Positions 1 through 6,097 of a stretch of 10,283 bases of DNA are shown here, in pieces. This stretch comes from CAZYWA01 sp964650975 [NCBI: uncultured bacterium] (GTDB taxonomy: Bacteria > JADJOY01). The DNA is taken from positions 1 through 10,283 of the forward strand of contig CAZYWA010000263.1 in assembly GCA_964650975.1 (NCBI GenBank). The letters are read 5' to 3'. Both the position numbers and the translations under genes were made by a program. The notes under the pieces were generated by a model. That model was given only the letters and a program-made list of their open reading frames with translations, did not search any database and was not told where the DNA came from. Positions within the stretch are counted from its first letter, which is position 1; each line of letters begins with the position of its first letter.

Positions 1-262
1 ACGCATCGATGCTCCCGCGCTCGGATCCCACGGTCTCGAGCTCGCCGATCATGCGCAGCGCCTCGAGGGTCTCGCGCGCCGCCTGCTCGTCGATCCGCGC
101 GATCGCGAATCCCACGTGAACCAGCACGAAATCGCCGACTTCGACCTCGGGCAGGAAGACCAGGCTGGTGTCGCGGCCGACGCCGCCGAAATCCACGCGC
201 CCCTGCCGCAGCTCACCCTCGCCCACGATCGCGACCACCTGCCCGGGAATGGCCAGGCACAC
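1..262 (-). CDS. hypC: [NiFe] hydrogenase maturation chaperone HypC (C-terminus cut by the window edge)
   Basis: HypC/HupF-family chaperone. In characterised systems it works with HypD to carry iron with its CN and CO ligands to the hydrogenase large-subunit precursor in the cytoplasm. The translation starts V(M)CLAIPGQVV, with the family's essential Cys2. It continues through a beta-barrel core and the conserved stretch VGDFVLVHVGFAI (about residues 42-54, His49), followed by an amphipathic helix rich in Ala, Glu and Arg. The 87 codons visible contain no stop; family members are usually 75-100 residues, so nearly all of it is present. I chose the GTG start because it puts Cys at position 2 and sits one base after the hypF stop (TGA-C-GTG), with a strong GGAGG 6 bases upstream inside hypF. 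The gene is translationally coupled to hypF. hypD and hypE commonly follow and may lie outside the window. Confidence 0.96.
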   Translation of the reverse strand, partial: MCLAIPGQVVAIVGEGELRQGRVDFGGVGRDTSLVFLPEVEVGDFVLVHVGFAIARIDEQAARETLEALRMIGELETVGSERGSIDA

Positions 263-263
263 G

Positions 264-2609
264 TCACACCTCCGTGGTGGGCTGGGCGCCCAGCCGCGCG
301 GCCGCGACCATCGCTTGACCGAGCGCCAATCCGCCGTCGTTGGGCGGCACCTCGCCGTGCACCAGCACGTCGCAGGCCGGGCGCAGCGCCCGTGACAAGC
401 CGTCGGCTAGCTGCGCGTTCTGGAAACAGCCGCCGGTCAGCACCACCGGCAGCCGGCCCGCGTGGTGCTGCGCCAGCCGTACGGCTTCGGCCCCGGCCGC
501 CACGAGAGTCGCCTGGAAGCGCGCGGCAATGGTCGCGACCGAGCGTTTCGCCAGCAGCTCGCCCACGACCTCGCGGACCATGGGTCGCAGATCGATCACG
601 ATGCGCGGATGCACCGGCGACGGTGCCGCAGCGGCTGCATCGATCTCGAACGGATAAGGCCGGTGCTCGGCTTCGTCCGCGGCGAACGAAAGCAGAGCCG
701 CGACCTGCCCCTCGAAGCGCGATTCCGGCCGCGCCAGCAGCAAGGCACCGACGGCGTCGAAGTAGCGGCCGATGCCATGCGCGAGCGGCGCGTTGAGCTG
801 CGTCGCGATCTGGCGGCGCACGGCGGCGATCCGCGTGTCCTCCACCCGGCTCAGGACCTCGATGCGGTCGAGCGGCGGATCGCCGTCGAAGGCGTCGTCG
901 ACGAGCGCCAGCGCGATCCGCCACACCTCGCGAATGGCTCGATCCCCTCCCGCCAGCCGGATCGGCCGGAAGGTGGCGAAGCGCTCGAAACCCGCGTAGC
1001 GCGCGATCAGGATCTCGCCGCCCCACGCGGTGCCGTCGAGCCCGTAACCAGTGCCGTCCCAGGCGACCCCGATGACCGGCTCGTCGATCCCGTGCTCGGC
1101 CATGGCGCTCGCCACGTGCGCGTGATGGTGCTGCACGGCGATGCGCTCGAGCCCGGGCATCGACGCGCGCGCGCGGTCGGCCGCGTACGTGGTGGTGAAG
1201 TAGTCGGGGTGCAGGTCGTGCGCCAGCACTTCGGGCTCGATGCCAACGAAGCGCTGGAACCTGGTCACCGACGATTCGTAGGAGGCACAGGCCTCGGCGG
1301 TGGCGAGGTCGCCGACGTGCGGACCGAGCCACGCGAAATCGCCTTCCGCCAGGCAGAACGTGTTCTTGAGATGTGCTCCGCACGCGAGCAGCGGACGCGG
1401 GACCCGGCGCGGCACGCGCAAGCTCACCGGTACGAAGCCGCGCCCGCGGCGCAGCACGAGTGTTCGTCGAGACACGACCCGCGCCACCGAGTCGTCACAG
1501 CGATTGGCGATCTCGCGGTCGTGGCGTAGCAGGAGATCGGCGAGCCCCGCGAGCAAACGGAGCGCCTCGCCATCGGCGACGGCCATGGGCTCGTCGCTCA
1601 CGTTCCCGGAGGTCATGACCAGCGGAATCCCCACCGCGGTCAGCACCAGCTCGTGGAGCGGCGTGTAAGGCAGCATGATTCCGACCAGCGGGTTTCCCGG
1701 CGCCACCGCGTCCGCGAGATCGCCTTCCGGGCGCCGTTCGACCAGCACGATCGGACGGCTGGCTTCGCCGAGAAGCTGGCGCTCGGTGTCCGAGAGCCAG
1801 GCGAGCCGCGCGGCGGCGTCGAGATCCGCGCACATCACCGCGAAGGGCTTCTCGTCGCGCCGCTTTCGCTCCCGCAACCGCGCGACCGCGGCGTCGCTGG
1901 TCGCGGCGCACGCGAGGTGGTATCCGCCGAGGCCCTTGATCGCCACGATGCGGCCGTCGCGAAGCGCATCCGCGGCACCGCTGACCGGATCGCCGGCGAG
2001 CACGTGGCCGGCCGTGTCGATCAGCTCGAGGCGCGGGCCGCAAACCGGGCATGCGTTGGGCTGGGCGTGGAAGCGGCGGTCGTTCGGGTCGTGGTACTCG
2101 CGCTCGCAGTCCGCGCACATCGCGAAGCCCGACATCGTGGTGCTCGCGCGATCGTAGGGAACGTCGGTCGAGATCGTGTAGCGCGGCCCGCAACGGGTGC
2201 AGTTGACGAAGGGGTAACGGTAGCGCCGGTCGCTCGGGTCGAAGAGCTCGCGGCGGCACTCGGTGCAGAGTGCGAGGTCGGGCGGAATGGCCGGCCGGCG
2301 GATCTCTCCGCCCCGGCTCGCCACGATCTCGAACCCGGTGGGCGGCTCGCACGGCATCGGCTCGAGACGGAGATCGCGCACCCGCGCCGCCGGCATCGGC
2401 GGATGCTCGAGCTGCTCCACGAATGCGTCGAGCGAAGGCTGCTCGCCGAACGCCTCGATCGTGACGCCGCCCGGGTGATTCCAAACCCGGCCGCGGATCC
2501 CCGCCGCATACGCGAGCTGATGGATCCACGGCCGGAACCCCACCCCCTGCACCAAGCCCTCGACCTCGATGCGAAGCCCCGCGCTGGCCAGGTGGCTCGA
2601 GTCGAGCAC
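264..2609 (-). CDS. hypF: Carbamoyltransferase HypF, [NiFe] hydrogenase maturation
   Basis: HypF takes the carbamoyl group from carbamoyl phosphate through a carbamoyl-adenylate and passes it to the C-terminal Cys of HypE, for synthesis of the cyanide ligands of the [NiFe] site. All domains are present in order. They are an acylphosphatase domain (about 11-97, motif VEGLVQGVGFRPW), a zinc-finger pair with four CxxC knuckles (Cys115/118, 137/140, 165/168, 187/190), a YrdC-like domain (about 205-390, with KGLGGYHLAC and RKRRDEKPFAVM) and a Kae1-like domain (about 405-775). The Kae1-like part carries the metal-binding HHHAH (494-498), DGTGYG at 518-523, LTGGCFQN near 725-731 and NDGGLALGQ near 757-765. 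The length of 781 residues is normal for a complete, functional-looking HypF. The GTG start has GGAG 7 bases upstream and lies 17 bases after the cytochrome b stop. The reading frame continues open upstream into cytochrome b, but that part is not HypF. Same operon as the cytochromes upstream and hypC downstream. Confidence 0.98.
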   Translation of the reverse strand: MLDSSHLASAGLRIEVEGLVQGVGFRPWIHQLAYAAGIRGRVWNHPGGVTIEAFGEQPSLDAFVEQLEHPPMPAARVRDLRLEPMPCEPPTGFEIVASRGGEIRRPAIPPDLALCTECRRELFDPSDRRYRYPFVNCTRCGPRYTISTDVPYDRASTTMSGFAMCADCEREYHDPNDRRFHAQPNACPVCGPRLELIDTAGHVLAGDPVSGAADALRDGRIVAIKGLGGYHLACAATSDAAVARLRERKRRDEKPFAVMCADLDAAARLAWLSDTERQLLGEASRPIVLVERRPEGDLADAVAPGNPLVGIMLPYTPLHELVLTAVGIPLVMTSGNVSDEPMAVADGEALRLLAGLADLLLRHDREIANRCDDSVARVVSRRTLVLRRGRGFVPVSLRVPRRVPRPLLACGAHLKNTFCLAEGDFAWLGPHVGDLATAEACASYESSVTRFQRFVGIEPEVLAHDLHPDYFTTTYAADRARASMPGLERIAVQHHHAHVASAMAEHGIDEPVIGVAWDGTGYGLDGTAWGGEILIARYAGFERFATFRPIRLAGGDRAIREVWRIALALVDDAFDGDPPLDRIEVLSRVEDTRIAAVRRQIATQLNAPLAHGIGRYFDAVGALLLARPESRFEGQVAALLSFAADEAEHRPYPFEIDAAAAAPSPVHPRIVIDLRPMVREVVGELLAKRSVATIAARFQATLVAAGAEAVRLAQHHAGRLPVVLTGGCFQNAQLADGLSRALRPACDVLVHGEVPPNDGGLALGQAMVAAARLGAQPTTEV
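269..273 (-). promoter_or_regulatory. Ribosome binding site of hypC, inside the hypF 3' end
   Basis: GGAGG on the minus strand, 6 bases before the GTG of hypC and embedded in the last codons of hypF. It decides the GTG start that gives HypC its catalytic Cys2 and implies coupled translation of hypF and hypC. Confidence 0.8.
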
Positions 2610-2616
2610 GGCGATT

Positions 2617-2620
2617 CTCC
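2617..2620 (-). promoter_or_regulatory. Ribosome binding site of hypF
   Basis: GGAG on the minus strand, 7 bases before the GTG of hypF, in the 17-base gap after the cytochrome b stop codon. It supports the GTG start over the longer open frame that runs on upstream. Confidence 0.65.
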
Positions 2621-2626
2621 GGGTGG

Positions 2627-3385
2627 TCAGGCCACCCGCTCCTCCGTGCCCGCTCGAGAGGCCGCCTCGGCTTGCTGGAGCTCGTCCCACTCGGCGCCGT
2701 GCTCGTCCTTCATGGTCTCTTCGTCCAGGACACCGGTCACCATGCTGCTCTGGAGCGGATAGATGTCCGGGCTGAAGATCACGAAGTAGAAGTGCCAGAC
2801 CACGATTGCGAGCGTCGCGAGCCAGGCCTCGTAGAGGTGGATGACGGTGAGCAGGTCGATCACCCAGCGCGGCGAGTGAGCGAGGGTCTGGTCCTTGGCC
2901 CACAGTGCGATGCCGGTGACGCCCATCACGATGCCGCCCCACACCAGCGCCCAGTACTCGGCCTTCTCCGCGTACCCGTAGCGCCGGAACCGCGCGGGCG
3001 CGATCTTGAAACCGAGGTTGTGGCCGAAGGTGCGGATCGCATCGACCAGATCGCCGAGCCCGGGCGCCAAGGCCGCCAGCTGCGCCCGTCCTCGCCGGGT
3101 CGCGACCAGCCACACGATGTGAACCACGGAGAGCCCCAGGAACACGACCCCGGCTTCGCGATGGATCAACGAGCGCAGCGCGAAGATCCGCTCGTGCCCG
3201 GCGAACGGTTTCATCCACCACGCGGTCGGGTAGCGAAGCGCGAACCCCGTGATGGCGAGGATGATGAAACTCGCGGCGAGCAACCAGTGCTGGACTCGCT
3301 CCCAGCGGGTCCAGCGCTGATATCCACCCGCGACGCGCTTGGTGAGCGGCTCGCGGCGCCGTGCTCGATCGGCCAGGGGTTTCAT
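2627..3385 (-). CDS. Four-helix cytochrome b (b/b6-domain, NiFe-hydrogenase / formate-dehydrogenase type), quinone-linked
   Basis: A 252-residue inner-membrane di-heme cytochrome b of the hydrogenase/formate-dehydrogenase gamma superfamily. I infer that it exchanges electrons between the quinone pool and its multiheme c partner. Four hydrophobic helices are seen at about 34-51, 77-95, 143-162 and 184-205. Candidate heme-ligand histidines are His33 (VQHW), His75 or His89, His183 and His198 (VWHFYF). The N-terminus is basic (RARRREPLTKR). After helix 4 comes FSPDIYPLQSS and an acidic, probably cytoplasmic tail of about 40 residues. The ATG is fixed by an ATGA overlap with the upstream multiheme gene stop and by GGAGG 7 bases upstream, so the two are probably made in fixed ratio as one complex. 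hypF follows 17 bases later. The b-type subunit of a [NiFe] hydrogenase encoded outside the window is the main alternative role; a thiosulfate- or polysulfide-reductase-type partner is less likely. Confidence 0.88.
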   Translation of the reverse strand: MKPLADRARRREPLTKRVAGGYQRWTRWERVQHWLLAASFIILAITGFALRYPTAWWMKPFAGHERIFALRSLIHREAGVVFLGLSVVHIVWLVATRRGRAQLAALAPGLGDLVDAIRTFGHNLGFKIAPARFRRYGYAEKAEYWALVWGGIVMGVTGIALWAKDQTLAHSPRWVIDLLTVIHLYEAWLATLAIVVWHFYFVIFSPDIYPLQSSMVTGVLDEETMKDEHGAEWDELQQAEAASRAGTEERVA

Positions 3386-4677
3386 GCGCCCTCCTCCGCA
3401 CCCCGACGCCGCATGCGCCGCTGGGTGCGGCGCACGAAGTCGAGGCCGTTGTGGAACGCCATGCCGCCGATCACCACGACGATGAGGCCGAGGTAGATGC
3501 GCTGAACCCACAGCACGATGCGTCCCGGAGCGGTGGTGCTCGTGAGGTGCACGGCGCCGCGCGCGACGTTGGCGCCCGCGTTCGGATGGCAGCGGCCGCA
3601 GGTCGTCGGCAGGTTGGCCGGGAAGATCGACGACGTCGGGTCGGTGGAGCGGAGCACCAGATGGTTGCCGTGGCACGAGGCGCAGTTGGCGGCTTTGACG
3701 TCGCCGCCTTCGAGCGCCAGCCCGTGGAAGCTCGTCGAGAACGTGTCCAGCGATTGCGACGGCAACCCGAATTTCGCGGCCAGCCGCTCCGAGCCGTGAC
3801 AGCGGCCGCAGGTCTCGGCCGACACGTGCACCGGATTCACCGGCGAGGTCGGGCTGGCCGGTCCCTCGACGTGATGCTCGCCGTGGCAATCGGTGCAGGT
3901 CGGAGCCTCACGCACTCCTCGCGCCAGCGCTTGCCCGTGGACGCTGCGGTCGTAGTCGGCGAGCTCCCGCGCGTGGCAGGCGCCGCAGGTCTTGGCGACC
4001 GTCGCGTGGAAGATCGACGACGCCGGATCCTGGTTGTCGCGGATGTCATGGCCGCCATGGCAAGCGGTGCAAGAGGCGGCCTTCGGGTTGCGCTCGGTGA
4101 GCACCGCGATGCCGTGCACGCTGTCCCGGTACTGCGCCAGCGGGTCGCTGACCACGGGCTCGTGATGCTTCGCGAATTCCGGCGACGAGTGACAGCGGGC
4201 GCAGGTCGTCGCCACCGACAGCACGTTGACCCGTGAACGCGGATCGGCGACCGGCAAGATGTCGTGTCCGCCGTGGCAGTCGCCGCAGCGCGGAGCGTCC
4301 GCGTCGCCGCGCCGCAGTGCCTGCCCGTGAACGCTTCCGGCGACGATGTCCTGCTCGCCCGGATGGCAGCTCTCGCAGGCTGGCGGTCCGGGCGAATGCG
4401 GATGAGGAGTCTCGGCGGCTTCCGCGTGGCAATCGGTGCAGGCCAGGCTCGCGTGGACCGACCCCGCGAGCGTGTCCGGGTCGACCCACAGCGAGCGTGC
4501 TTGACCGCCAGCGGGCGCCGTGACCTCGAGGTCGCGATCGCCGTGACAGGTCAGGCACTTCGCGGTTTCCGGCGTAACGTCCGTCGCGGCCGACGCGGGC
4601 GTCGTCGCTACCGCCGCGACGCCCGAGAAAAGAACCCACGGGATCCAGAGGATCCTGAAGAGCCGTCGCGCGTTCAC
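3382..4677 (-). CDS. 11-heme membrane-anchored multiheme cytochrome c
   Basis: A 431-residue periplasmic electron-transfer protein with eleven CxxCH heme sites (first Cys at 41, 80, 101, 131, 159, 203, 231, 261, 290, 332 and 360). It has a signal peptide (about 1-30, ending ASA) and one C-terminal membrane helix (about 387-408) followed by AFHNGLDFVRR and a basic cytoplasmic tail. Eighteen non-CxxCH histidines are available as distal ligands, so bis-His ligation is likely for most or all hemes. Recurrent SVHG (His117, 188, 247, 318 as SFHG) precedes CxxCHGxH. Two tandem tetraheme units of about 130 residues (about 114-243 and 244-373) follow a three-heme N-terminal part. The GTG start has AAGGAG 8 bases upstream. 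It lies 76 bases after the triheme cytochrome and overlaps cytochrome b by four bases. The architecture resembles CbcA/CbcL-like inner-membrane c-cytochromes of metal reducers; homology to a particular one is not shown. Confidence 0.92.
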   Translation of the reverse strand: MNARRLFRILWIPWVLFSGVAAVATTPASAATDVTPETAKCLTCHGDRDLEVTAPAGGQARSLWVDPDTLAGSVHASLACTDCHAEAAETPHPHSPGPPACESCHPGEQDIVAGSVHGQALRRGDADAPRCGDCHGGHDILPVADPRSRVNVLSVATTCARCHSSPEFAKHHEPVVSDPLAQYRDSVHGIAVLTERNPKAASCTACHGGHDIRDNQDPASSIFHATVAKTCGACHARELADYDRSVHGQALARGVREAPTCTDCHGEHHVEGPASPTSPVNPVHVSAETCGRCHGSERLAAKFGLPSQSLDTFSTSFHGLALEGGDVKAANCASCHGNHLVLRSTDPTSSIFPANLPTTCGRCHPNAGANVARGAVHLTSTTAPGRIVLWVQRIYLGLIVVVIGGMAFHNGLDFVRRTQRRMRRRGAEEGA

Positions 4678-4685
4678 GGGTTCTG

Positions 4686-4691
4686 CTCCTT
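4686..4691 (-). promoter_or_regulatory. Ribosome binding site of the 11-heme cytochrome
   Basis: AAGGAG on the minus strand, 8 bases before the GTG that begins the signal peptide. It supports this GTG as the start. Confidence 0.7.
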
Positions 4692-4723
4692 GTGTCCCCT
4701 GGGCTACGCGATCGAGTGCGGAC

Positions 4724-4747
4724 CCCCGGGAATGCGTTGCGCCGGGG
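4724..4747 (-). other. Stem-loop between the triheme and 11-heme cytochrome genes
   Basis: CCCCGG (4742-4747 on the minus strand) pairs perfectly with CCGGGG (4724-4729) across a 12-base loop, starting just after the stop of the triheme gene. No T tract follows, so it is not a standard intrinsic terminator. A 3' mRNA-protecting or partial-attenuation element, giving more triheme carrier than membrane complex, is possible. That role is inference. Confidence 0.35.
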
Positions 4748-4753
4748 TAACGC

Positions 4754-5128
4754 TCAGGTCCCCTTCGCGTGGCACTTGGCGCAATCCGCGTCGGCCTTGG
4801 TCGAGAACGCCTTGCTACCGTCGTGACACGTGCCGCAGAGCTTTCCCTGATTCATGGTGGCCATCGTCACGTCGGGGGTCGCTCCCTTCTTCATCTTGAT
4901 GCCCGCTTTGACGTGGCAATCCGGACACTTCACTCCCTTGTCGAAATGCTTGTCGTGGCTGAAGGTCACGGCTCCGGGGCTCTTCTCCGCCTTCGGAAAT
5001 GCGAATTCGGCCGGCATCTTGGGCTTCGCCGTGGGCGCGCCCTGAGCGGCCGCCAAGCCACCTCCGAGCAGCACGGCGACCAGGGTCAACGTGAAAGCGG
5101 TTTTCTCGAATCGACTGAGCGTTCGCAC
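4754..5128 (-). CDS. Periplasmic triheme cytochrome c7-type (PpcA-like) protein
   Basis: A 124-residue exported small cytochrome, likely a soluble periplasmic electron shuttle to or from the membrane complex encoded next. The signal peptide is residues 1 to about 29 (basic start, then FTLTLVAVLLGGGLAAAQ). The mature part has VTFSHDKH (His58, His61), then three heme sites, C68PDCH, C98GTCH and C116AKCH, with the layout of the cytochrome c7 / class III cytochrome family. It is slightly longer than classic c7 proteins because of a KKGATPDVTMATM insert before heme 2. The mature chain has only five histidines, so one heme cannot be bis-His; Met89 or Met92 are candidates. The GTG start has a strong GGAGG 8 bases upstream. 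The open frame extends to 5620, but that part is unlike any cytochrome and precedes the signal peptide. First gene of the cytochrome-hyp operon. Confidence 0.92.
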   Translation of the reverse strand: MRTLSRFEKTAFTLTLVAVLLGGGLAAAQGAPTAKPKMPAEFAFPKAEKSPGAVTFSHDKHFDKGVKCPDCHVKAGIKMKKGATPDVTMATMNQGKLCGTCHDGSKAFSTKADADCAKCHAKGT

Positions 5129-5136
5129 GGGTTTTT

Positions 5137-5141
5137 CCTCC
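5137..5141 (-). promoter_or_regulatory. Ribosome binding site of the triheme cytochrome
   Basis: GGAGG on the minus strand, 8 bases before the GTG. It fixes the start at the signal peptide rather than at upstream in-frame codons. Confidence 0.8.
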
Positions 5142-5161
5142 GTTGGTGACGCGCGTGGAGA

Positions 5162-5197
5162 GGAACACCGTGCACGAATCGTTCCTGGAACCGTTCC
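5162..5197. promoter_or_regulatory. Cluster of GGAAC/GTTCC half-sites, possible operator
   Basis: Four copies of the 5-mer fall within 36 bases: GGAAC at 5162 and 5187, GTTCC at 5181 and 5193. The last three form two overlapping palindromes with one-base centres (GTTCC-T-GGAAC and GGAAC-C-GTTCC). They overlap the -24 element of the candidate promoter, as a regulator site might. No known regulator is recognised. Confidence 0.3.
5171..5186 (-). promoter_or_regulatory. Candidate sigma-54 (-24/-12) promoter of the cytochrome-hyp operon
   Basis: The minus strand reads AGGAACG-ATTC-GTGCA against the RpoN consensus TGGCACG-N4-TTGCA. Nine of twelve consensus positions match, and the diagnostic GG-N10-GC spacing is exact. 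Predicted transcription would start near 5160, leaving a leader of about 30 bases before the GTG of the triheme cytochrome. The match was found by eye, and one such match can occur by chance in GC-rich DNA. Its place in the longest intergenic gap, upstream of a redox operon, favours it. Confidence 0.45.
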
Positions 5198-5216
5198 CGC
5201 GGGACGCCCTCCCGCG
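5198..5216. other. GC-rich inverted repeat upstream of the cytochrome operon
   Basis: Perfect 7-base arms CGCGGGA / TCCCGCG with a 5-base spacer, about 100 bases downstream of the methyltransferase stop and just upstream of the half-site cluster. No T run follows on the minus strand, so a factor-independent terminator is not supported. It could be an operator arm or a weak 3' hairpin. The rest of the 5217-5319 gap shows nothing recognisable apart from an isolated GGAATTCC palindrome at 5219-5226. Confidence 0.25.
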
Positions 5217-5319
5217 CCGGAATTCCTGAACGGAGCACGAGCGGCATGCCGCGATGGCGAGCGTCGATCGACGCGCCTCCGCGGAATGCGAAGCGGTGGT
5301 GCCGGGACGTTCGGTTCGG

Positions 5320-5994
5320 TCAGCGGGCCGGAGCGCGGAAGCACACCAGCCAGGCGGTCGAGAGCAGCGGGAACACCCAACGCACCTCGGCGATCTCGAG
5401 ACCGACGGCGCGCGCGTCCTCGCGCAGCTCGCGCAGGCTCACGCCCTGCGGCGGACGCTTGCGAAGGCCGAGCTTCTGCCGCACCCAGCGCGAGAAGTAC
5501 TTGAACGTGTAGCAGTGGTAGTAGCTCACGAAGATCGGCCCGGCGGTGACGCGCTTGAGCTCGCGCAGAATCCGGACCCGCTCCGGGCCGTCGCAGTGCT
5601 GGGTGAGCCGAGCCACGCACACGGCGCCCAGCCCACCGTCACGAAACGGCAGCCGCTCGATGTCCATGCCGACGTAACCGCGCACGGTCGTGCCGACCGG
5701 GTACTGGTCGCGGGCGACCCTCATCATCGCGGGCGAGATGTCGCCGCCCAGCACCGGCGCTCCCGCGCGCGCGAGCGCCGGCATCAAGCGCCCGGTGCCG
5801 GTCGGGCAATCGAGCACCCAACCCGTGGGCGGATGCCGCCGCATCGCTTCCTCGTACGCGGCGAGCACGCGGCGGTTCGAGAGCCTTCCGGAAAGCGAGC
5901 GGTAGCGATGGTCGTAGCGGCGCGCGCGCTCGTCGTCGCGCCAGGTGAGGCGGCGCTCGTCGAAGCTAGGACGGCGGTCTTCGGTCGCGCTCAT
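5320..5994 (-). CDS. Class I SAM-dependent methyltransferase, substrate unknown
   Basis: A 224-residue protein with a Rossmann-fold methyltransferase core. Motif I is VLDCPTGTGRL (60-70), a variant of the usual D-x-G-x-G-x-G with Pro in place of the first Gly. An acidic motif II follows (GGDIS, Asp85, expected to bind the SAM ribose), then DIERLPFRDG (111-120), like the motif before strand 4 in Methyltransf_11/25 proteins, and a strand-4 region with His133. The C-terminal part (YYHCYTFKYFSRWVRQKLG) is aromatic and basic, and could hold the substrate or contact a membrane or lipid. The ATG start has no clear Shine-Dalgarno. The gene follows def by 103 bases and precedes the cytochromes by 191. 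A glycosyltransferase two genes upstream makes a cell-envelope substrate possible but unproven. Confidence 0.85.
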   Translation of the reverse strand: MSATEDRRPSFDERRLTWRDDERARRYDHRYRSLSGRLSNRRVLAAYEEAMRRHPPTGWVLDCPTGTGRLMPALARAGAPVLGGDISPAMMRVARDQYPVGTTVRGYVGMDIERLPFRDGGLGAVCVARLTQHCDGPERVRILRELKRVTAGPIFVSYYHCYTFKYFSRWVRQKLGLRKRPPQGVSLRELREDARAVGLEIAEVRWVFPLLSTAWLVCFRAPAR

Positions 5995-6097
5995 CGTGGA
6001 CGGAGTGGGTACCGGCGGGGTTCGGAGCGCGCGAGGTCGTGACGCGGGCCACGGCCACGCAGCCGCGGCCGGGCCGGATCGAATGCCCGCGGGACGT

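Noticed and set aside
49-262. A possible frameshifted or broken hypC
   Set aside because: The frame beginning GTG-TGC-CTG gives an uninterrupted HypC from 262 to the window edge. The other open frame over the same bases is a shadow.
2610-3401. An N-terminal extension giving a 1045-residue HypF
   Set aside because: The added part is an out-of-frame reading of the cytochrome b gene. HypF's acylphosphatase domain begins right after the GTG at 2609, which has its own Shine-Dalgarno.
3386-3889. An N-terminal extension of cytochrome b to 420 residues
   Set aside because: It reads the multiheme cytochrome gene in another frame. The ATG in the ATGA overlap with GGAGG upstream gives a normal four-helix cytochrome b.
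5129-5620. An extension of the triheme cytochrome to 288 residues
   Set aside because: The extra segment is Arg/Ala-rich, lies before a clear signal peptide and crosses the methyltransferase gene and the promoter region.
5995-6097. GC-rich repeats between def and the methyltransferase as a terminator
   Set aside because: Only imperfect GGCC-type pairings without a T tract; nothing firm can be called in this 103-base gap.
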